Position numbers and translations under genes: made by a program. From assembly GCA_902984215.1 (NCBI GenBank), contig CADWAF010002593.1:1-17441 (forward strand): 17,441 nt of DNA, read 5' to 3'. Numbering within the stretch: position 1 is the stretch's first letter; each line of letters starts with the position of its first letter. Below are positions 9,901-17,441 of this stretch, piece after piece. This stretch comes from Willaertia magna. Taxonomy: Eukaryota > Heterolobosea > Eutetramitea > Acrasida > Naegleriidae. The notes below the pieces were generated by a model. That model was not told the origin of the DNA. It saw only the letters and a list, made by a program, of their open reading frames with translations, and did not search any database.

Positions 9901-12900
9901 AGATGTTGTTGTGACAGCTGTTGGTGGAATAGTAGTTGGATCAACTTCTAATACTGTCATCATCAAGTCATTATTGTTGTTATTATCAATTGTATCTAAT
10001 GGTGAGAATTCTAACATGGAATCACTAAAGGTTGGAATATCATTTAAATCATTGTGATTATTAATTATTGTTACATTTTCTTTCTTTCTTGAAGGTGATA
10101 AAATATCTAAGGCTTGAACTTTTTCATATTGATCCATAAAATACTTTTCAACATCATCTTCTTCTTTCTTTTCTTTCTTTTTTATTTCTTCATTCTTATT
10201 ATTCTTGTTCTCATTATTATTCTTATTAGGAGTACTGGTAGTAATAGTAGTATTGTCAGTACTCTTTGTGTGAATGGTATGTTTTTCTCTATTTGGATCT
10301 GATTGAATAGCACATTCATAAGTCTTTTCAAAATTAGACTTTTCTAATTTAATTCTTAAACGTTTAGGACCTTCTGTATAGTCCAATTTCCAAATAAAAT
10401 TAGATTGATCTGCTAAATGAGACCATAATCCTCTTTCCATATAAAGTAATTCTTTTAGAGAAGTCCAAATATCATTTGCATATTTCATTCTAATAATAGA
10501 TTCTTCTTTAATTACTTGTAATCTTTCTTCTTCACTTGAATAAATTTGTTTTAATTGTAATTTACATAAATTAGATAAATCAATTAATTTCTTTTCACTT
10601 TTAGAAGTAGATCTATGTTTAATTATATTTAAAGTATTTAATAAATGATTTGCATGTTTCTCTTCATTTTCAATTAAATTTTGTAAACTACTTGATAAAT
10701 GTTTAATAAAAAATTCATTAATTTTAATATTTTCATTTTGAAACCAATTTTGAAATGGTTTAATATCAGAATCTAATATTTTATTAAATCCTTTAATTAT
10801 TTCATTTGCTTGTTTATTATAAAAATTTAAAACATCTTGATCATCTTTATATAAATAATTAAAACTTAAAAATATAAAATTTAATAATTTTAATTCATGT
10901 TGTACTGCAACAATTAATTTCCAACATTTTAATGCTAATTCTTTAATTACTTTACTTTCATCTAAACATAAATTTGTATATAAAATATAAAATATACATG
11001 TAAAATATTCATAATCCATATTATTTATATCTAATGTTGTAATAAATGATTTAGTTTCTAACATATTTTTTAATACTCTTTCTGTAAATTCAATTGATGA
11101 ATCTTTAATAAATATATATAATATCATTCTATTTAAAGATTTAAAACATAATGTTAAATTATTATCTTTCTTTAATATTGTACTAGCTGATGTAGATAAT
11201 GTTGATGATGATGATTTATATGATGAAAACATACTAGCTAATCCACCACCTTTGCCACTGTGACCACTACTACTGCCACTACTTCCACTACTATTATTAG
11301 ATAATGAACCATCTAATGATAATTTTAATATCCATATAGTATTTACTAAAAACTCTAAAGTTTCATTAAATTTTAATAATGATAAAATATTACAATAATG
11401 CATATCAACAACAAATGAACAAAATTGTGAAATATTTGTTGCTAATTTTGAATTTTCTTTAATTTTTAATAAATTTTCTTCTTGTGAATAAAATTGAATT
11501 AAATTATTTGTAATTATAGTTCTATAATTATTTCTATCATTATAAATAGCATTAAATGGTACAGCTAATAATATATCTTCTAATGATTGAATACCTTTAC
11601 TAACTGTTGTAAAATCATATACTACAATACTACCTAATAACCCTAATATACTACTACTTATAGGATTCATTAAGAAATAATCATTATTATCACTATTGGT
11701 TGGTGATAATGTATTATTCGTGTTGTTATTATTATTACTATTATTATTACTATTATTATTAGAAGAAGATAAAGTAGATGGTGAATGTCCATTCTTTTTA
11801 TCTTCAGTATGATTAGCAAATAGTATTGCTAATAATCCTTGTAATGTATCAAATTTTCTTAATAAAGTTTTAAATTCATTTGAATGTTTCCATAATCTCT
11901 TTAAAAATAAAATGACTGATCTTGTCAATTTATTTTCCTTACTTTTATCAATCATTGCATTATTAGTAGTACTATTTAAAGTATTATTAACATTTAAAGT
12001 ATTATTATTAACATTATTAGTATTAATAGTAGTATTATTACCTAATGAACCATTACTATTTGAATGATTTAAAGTATTATTATTGACAGTATTATTATTT
12101 GAATCAATAATTGTTGTTGCAGTTTGAATAATATTTTTAATCATTTGCCATCTACGATTTGCTTGTAAAGATTTTTCTTCATTTACAAAATTAGCAAAAT
12201 AATGTGTAATAGATACTTCATCATATAAATAATTAAAATTTAATTGATAATTATATTTTAACATTTCTAAAATAATTGATAAAATTTCTTTTGAAAATTT
12301 TAATTCATTTGATAAATAAATATTTAAATGTTTTTGATCTTTTAATAAATTATTTAATTGATCTAAACTTGTAGCTAATTCTTCTAATTTAATATTTTGA
12401 TTTAAATTTTTAAAATATGGAAATATATGATTTAACATTAATAAAATTAAAGTATAATAAATATCACTTTGATTACAATAATAAATTAATCCTTTCTTTA
12501 ATGAATAAAATATATTTTCATAATTTCTAAATTTATTTTTTAATAATAAAATAGATAATAATTGTAATGATAAAATTACTGAAATTGGATGTGATTTTTC
12601 ATTTATAAATTGATAAAACCATCTTTCATCAACATGTTTAAAAAATAAATCTAAATAAAAATCATCTTTTAAACATAAATCATAAATTATTTTTAATAAT
12701 AAATTTCTACTTGCTATTTGAATACATGATATATTTCTCTTCTTTTTTTGTAATTCTAAATTTATAGTATTACTATTTATAGTAGTGTTATTATTATTAA
12801 TATTTGAATTACTAGTAGATAATAATTTTAATGATTTTTGTTTTAATAAAGTACTATTATTTAATAATTTAATATCATCTAATTGAGAATATAAAATAAA

Positions 12901-15900
12901 ATGACATAATGCATTCATATCACTATCTGACATTTGATGATAAAATAATTCAATAAAAATATTTCCAATAATTTCAATAATTTGAATATTATTAGTTTCA
13001 TTTAAAATATTTAATAATTTATAAACTATACCAGTTGATTTTAATCTAATAACATTCCAATGTGAATAAATAGATTTTGAAATTAATAAATAAATTCTTT
13101 GAAATAATTCTAATTGTATATTTATATCAACTCTTTTCCAAATATCATAATCTATAATTAAATTTACAAAAGCTTTTAAATTTGTTACAATTCCTCTATC
13201 ATTAGATGAACCCATTAAAATTATATCAAATAAAATATTTAAAATTTTAATATCATTTAATAATTCAAATTTTAATTTTAAAAAATTAGAAATAATTTCA
13301 AATCCAGATATTCTTTCAACTTCTCTTAATAATAAAGGACAATCTAACATTAAATTATAAAATAAAGATAATGAATCATATAAATAATTAATTGTTTCAC
13401 TTCTTTCAATTAAAGCAAACACTACAACTATACCATCACTATTTAATATATTATCTGATAGAGAGGTAGGACAACATAAAATAGTATTAATTTCATTACT
13501 TAAATATAATTTTGGATATTTCTTTTCATCTACAATTGATTCTAAATAAATTTCATTTTGATTTTTTAAAGTATGATTTAATGCATTAAAACAAAATATA
13601 ATCTTTTCTTTTTGTAAAATGGTTGTAATAATTTCAAATGAATTATTATTATTATTTATAGTCTTATTTTCAATACGTTGTAATAATCTAATATAATTTG
13701 GATATAATTGTAATGTTAATAAATTCATATTAGGTATAAATGTACCTTGAAAATAACCAATATAATTAGGTGATGCTATATATAGATATGCTACATTCTC
13801 TTGTGATAAAATATCTTCATATAAAAATGTTGGACCAATCCTCCAAACATCAATTGATTTCATTGAATTTTTACCTAAATAACCAATTACTTTAACATTA
13901 TGTGTATATTGTGACATTAATGATACTTTTAAAGATTCTTCTAATTTACCATTTATATATAAATTAACCATACTACTACTTAATCTATTTCTTTGATGTG
14001 TAATACATACATGATACCATTTCTCTTGTTCAAAATGAAATTTTTCAAATAAAATTCTTTTTCCATTAAATTGATTTTGCATTTCTAAATAACCATCTGG
14101 TCTAATATGATATTGTAAAAATGATTTTTCATCTAATGATTGTAAATTTAATAAAATAAATATATTTTCATCATTTTCATTGGTTGGTGTTAAAATATTA
14201 CTATATTCAGTACTACTTGTATAAATATGTAATTTCTTTTTTTTAATTGTAACATCTGAAGTACAATATATCCATGTAGAGAATGTATATCCATTTGTAG
14301 CAATACTACTATTATTCCATGTTTTATCATTCATATATAAAATTGGACATTCACCACCTGGTTTAATTTCTATAAATGGTGTACTTATACCTTTTTTAGC
14401 AACATTTAATAAACATTTCATTATACACATTGGATGATCTTTATCAGATAAAATCTTTAATAATTTCCTCCATTCTAATTGTGTTAATCTATAAGATGCT
14501 ACTTTCTCTACAATATTTAATAAAATAGGTGAATGTAATTTTGTTAAATCAATCATTTTATCATAATAATTATCAATTATAAAATTTACAATTTGAATTT
14601 TAGATAATCCTTCTAAATTAATTGGTCCCATTTTTAACATATATTCAGTTACTTTTAAAATTGATAATTCTAATTCATCATTAGTAAATGTTAATAATTT
14701 TAAACAAAAAAGTAATGCAAATGGATTATAAAGTATTGGATGAATAGGTACTATTAATCCACCAATCATTGTATGTATTACTATTGTAATTATTATTATT
14801 ATTTATAGTATTATTATTTGTAGTTGTAGTGGTTGTAGTAAAATAATTAAAATTTGGAGAATTACTAGTAGGTGACATTGGTGTTGCCATTGGTGACATG
14901 ATTGTATTTGGTAATTGTGTAATATTATTATTTTCATCTATAAAAGTATTTTGTAAACATCTTTCAGTTGCAAAATCAATTAAACATTGAAATACTTCTT
15001 TTCTATATTCAGTATTCATTATACCATTTACTTTTAATGCATCAATAATTGCATTTTCACCTATTTGTGGTATAAAACTTAATTTATTTTTATAATGATT
15101 TTGCATACTAGCACTTAATGCAATAAACATGGATTGCATTAATCGTATAACATCTTGTTCTTCATAATTATCTTTAGTATCATAATATTCATTTTTAACT
15201 TCTTGATAAAACATTTCATCTAATAAATTATTTTTATGTAAATTATTGTCAGTAGTATTGTCAGTATTAGATACAGGTAATAATAATGGTGATTGTAAAG
15301 TATCTAAAGATAAAGTTAAAGTACTTGGACATGGAGTACTAATTAATAAACTAATTGAAGCAACAAAACCATTTGCTTCTCTAAAAGAATCTTTTGCTTT
15401 TGAATTACTTTTAAACATTTTAGTTAAAGCATTAAATATTTCAATTTTTAAATTAATATTTGATCTATTAGATGTTTGTAATATTTCAATTAAAACATTT
15501 ACATCTATTGCTTGTTGTATACTATCATTTACAATTATAGTATGAAATACTTTTAAAGCATAATTTCTATAAATTTCATTTAATAATAAATGTTGAAATA
15601 TTTGTACTCCATTTAATTCTCTAAAGATTTTAATATTTTCATTTGATTTTTGTAACATTTGAATAATTAAATTAATTGTAATTTCAATTAATTTTAATTT
15701 AATTTCTAAATTATTATTTTCTATATTTATAGTATTATTATCTATATTTGTAGTGGTATTATTATCTGAAAGGACAAACATGTTATTAAAATCTAATTGT
15801 AATAATTCTAATAAATAATAAAATAATTTAGCATCAATAAATCTTTGAATAAATCGATGATCAAAATTAAATAATTTTTGAATTAAATGAAAAATAGAAA

Positions 15901-17441
15901 ATGCCAATTTTGGTATCATTTCATTTGTAATTAAAATTTCACCAATCATTTTTAATTCTTCAAATGGAAATATATTTAATCCAGCTAATAAAAATTCAAT
16001 TAATTTTAATACAGTTTTTTGTAAAGATTCTTCATATATAGTTAAATTCCTAATTAGTAAAGCAATATTATGTAATTCATGTATTGATGGATAATTAAGG
16101 AAATGATCTGCAAATATAACTAATAAAATTTCAATAATTTCTTGTCTTAAAATTTTATTTTTAGATTTTAAAAAAATATTTATCATTGATTGATAAATTA
16201 AAATATTTTTAATTCTCTTTTCAAATACTATATTTGGTGAATGATTACCATGATTACTATTTATAGAATGATGATGATGTTGTTTAATTCCTAATTGATC
16301 TAAACATTCATTTGTAACTTCTAAATAAGTATCACCTATATAAATTAAATCACAAAAATTCTTTAAAGAAATTTTTAAAAATTCAGAAATATTTTCAAAA
16401 TTAAAATTATCTTCAATATCAATAAAACATTCTTGAATAATTAAATGACCATTACAATCAATAAAATCTTTATATAAATGGTAATATTTTAAATTAGTAG
16501 TATGTTTTAATAATAATGTTAAAGTATCTATAATTATTGTAATGGATTTATATTGATTTAATTTACAATTTTTTAATGAATTTATAATTATTGAAATTAT
16601 TTTTAATTTTTGTAAATTTTCAATTAATTGTAAATCACATCTAAATAATAATGTTGTAATAATATCTAATGATAATTTTTGTGTAAAATAATTTTCTTCA
16701 TTTTTATTTTCTTTATTTGTAATTATTTTAATTAAAATTAATAAATCTTCTTCACTATTTTTCATATAATTAATTAATTCTCTATTATTTAAACAAATAT
16801 GTATAAATGAAATTAATTGTTGACATGATACTTCAATCTCTTCTCTAATTGTTAAATTATTTATTGTTGTCAAGTTATTTATAGAATTATTATCATTTAA
16901 ATCTAATAATAATTCATTTTCTTTAGAATGATTTTTATCATAATTTAAAATATTATTATTATTTATAGTTGATACTAATTGTAATAATTTAATTATTTGT
17001 GTAATTATTTTAAATTCCATAATATATGCAGAAACATATTCTTCATAATTAGATATTAACATATTTAAAATATTAATTATTTTACTACAATTACTATTTT
17101 TAGATACTAAAAAATCTATAATATATTCATTATTATCTATTTTATTATTGTAATCTTCTTTATTTTCTTCTTTATTTTCTTCTAATTTTAAAATGTTATT
17201 TTCTTCTTCTATATTAGTAGTATTTAATAATAAATTATTATTTTCTAAATTAGTATTTAATAAATTATTATTTTCTTCTAAAACTTGATTAAATAAATTA
17301 TCATTATTATTTGTAGATGTTAATAATTCAGAATTATTAAAAGGAGATGGTGGTAGTACTATATTATTTAATTCATTATTTTTACGTTGAGATAATTCAT
17401 GTTTTTGTAAAACTTCTTCTAATTGTTTTTGAAATTTAAAT
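6994..17441 (-). CDS. lvsA: LvsA / WDFY3 (Alfy)-class giant BEACH-WD40 protein, 5' end beyond the window
   Basis: The frame is open from the right edge (first full codon at 17440) to 14866 and resumes at 14780 after a predicted intron. That gives at least 3453 residues. D. discoideum LvsA has about 3600, so little is missing. Counting from the edge, the order is: low-complexity start, alpha-solenoid (about 100-780), ConA-like/laminin-G-like domain (about 1000-1202), more solenoid, the ERGLW...LDYTEGPKRLRIK block (about 2305-2345), PH-BEACH (about 2547-2690), BEACH (about 2692-2985) and C-terminal WD40 repeats (about 3200-3453). The BEACH domain reads TQYPVFPWVV, HYGSHYSSAGIV, LQGGKFDIADRMFHS, IPEFYYLPE, LHEWIDLIFGFKQRG and KPHPPR. 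LQGGxFDxADRMFHS and the TEGP block favour WDFY3/LvsA over the LYST and neurobeachin classes. No C-terminal FYVE domain is present, unlike human WDFY3. In D. discoideum LvsA is needed for cytokinesis and contractile-vacuole function. Asn, Ser and Glu-rich inserts interrupt several loops, including one inside the PH domain. Confidence 0.87.
11185..11300 (-). repeat. Ser/Gly-rich low-complexity insert in lvsA
   Basis: The coding strand reads a run of Ser and Gly (GSSGSSSGHSGKGGG) and then Ser-rich sequence ending in SSSSTLSTSAST. The plus strand shows GCCACTGTGACCACTACTACTGCCACT, split here only as a description of triplet repetition. Local G+C is higher than in the flanking coding sequence because Gly and Ser codons replace Asn and Lys. 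It is a probable disordered loop. Confidence 0.55.
11698..11773 (-). repeat. Trinucleotide (AAT/AGT) tract in lvsA encoding an Asn/Ser run
   Basis: A run of TAT/TAC/TTA triplets on the plus strand reads as Asn and Ser repeats (SSSNNNSNNNSNNNNNTNN) on the coding strand. It lies between conserved solenoid segments, keeps the frame, and is likely length-variable between strains. Confidence 0.6.
11975..12082 (-). repeat. Imperfect repeats in lvsA encoding NNTLN units
   Basis: The 15-base string TTTAAAGTATTATTA (plus-strand reading) occurs at 11975-11989, 11993-12007 and 12068-12082 within a long AAT-rich tract. On the coding strand these give repeated NNTLN units in an Asn/Thr/Ser-rich loop of the solenoid region. 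This is in-frame low-complexity expansion of the kind common in dictyostelid proteins, not a mobile element. Confidence 0.6.
14781..14865 (-). other. Predicted intron joining the two lvsA open frames
   Basis: The upstream frame carries on into an Asn/Thr run and stops at 14728-14726. The downstream frame is shifted by one base and is closed by a TAA shortly upstream of 14769. Donor GTAATT at 14865-14860 and acceptor CAATAG ending at 14781 give an 85-base AT-rich intron. One base of the codon lies before it and two after, forming ATA, so phase is kept. A later acceptor ending at 14751 is also in phase (115-base intron) and would drop ten residues. Either yields SPT followed by Ile and then the VPIHPIL or PIHPIL region. 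The choice is not decidable from sequence alone. Confidence 0.65.

Noticed and set aside
10114..10302. Plus-strand open frame resembling a hydrophobic membrane peptide
   Set aside because: It is the antisense of a Lys/Glu/Asn-rich stretch, which always reads as Phe/Leu/Ile.
14726..14769. Reading the BEACH gene as starting at the ATG at 14769, with a separate gene ending at 14726
   Set aside because: The upstream solenoid belongs to the same protein class (for example FREANGFVASISLLIS resembles WDFY3), the combined length fits LvsA, and in-phase splice sites exist.
15246..15545. Plus-strand open frame of 99 codons opposite the lvsA solenoid region
   Set aside because: The opposite strand is continuous, family-like coding sequence; no independent support.
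16262..16290. His run (HHHH) in lvsA as a metal site or tag
   Set aside because: Low-complexity codon run within an Asn/His/Ser loop; nothing else suggests metal binding.
1..17441. tRNA, rRNA, CRISPR array, transposon ends or bacterial-type operon
   Set aside because: By eye I found no cloverleaf, no regularly spaced repeats, no terminal inverted repeats with a transposase, and no polycistronic arrangement.
348..17441. Non-standard genetic code (ciliate-like)
   Set aside because: All four assigned genes end in TAA and no conserved domain contains in-frame TAA, TAG or TGA.

Overview
The window looks like nuclear DNA of a dictyostelid-type social amoeba (Amoebozoa). The reasons are an LvsA-type BEACH protein, a gelation-factor-like filamin, Asn/Thr-rich low-complexity runs inside otherwise conserved proteins, almost exclusive A/T third codon positions, only TAA stops, short AT-rich GT-AG introns and A-rich leaders before the start codons. 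The genetic code is standard. I cannot name the species.

Layout: (1) Positions 1-347 are intergenic and noticeably richer in G+C than the genes. They contain a weak minus-strand open frame that runs off the left edge. (2) 348-4318 (+) is a two-exon filamin / gelation-factor-like actin crosslinker with CH1, a long linker, CH2 and about eight filamin-type repeats. (3) A 27-base spacer holds poly(A) signals for both strands. (4) 4346-5494 (-) is a Josephin-family deubiquitinase with its catalytic Cys, His and Asn visible. (5) 5495-5976 is a 482-base divergent promoter region. (6) 5977-6951 (+) is the alpha subunit shared by protein farnesyltransferase and geranylgeranyltransferase I. (7) A 42-base spacer again holds poly(A) signals for both strands. 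(8) 6994-17441 (-) is a giant BEACH-WD40 protein of the LvsA / WDFY3 (Alfy) class. Its 5' end lies beyond the right edge, and its two long open frames can be joined by one predicted intron.

These are unrelated housekeeping and cytoskeletal genes on alternating strands, not an operon or island. Two convergent pairs have almost no spacer, and one divergent pair shares a promoter region. Two themes are only loosely shared: actin cortex and cytokinesis (filamin, LvsA), and post-translational control (prenylation, deubiquitination). I found no RNA gene, CRISPR array, insertion sequence or confident transposon. The most notable points are the unusual architecture of the filamin, the heavily expanded Josephin protein, the unresolved exon junction in lvsA, the inverted base composition (genes more AT-rich than spacers), and the unexplained open frame at the left edge. 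I did not find a convincing new multi-gene system.
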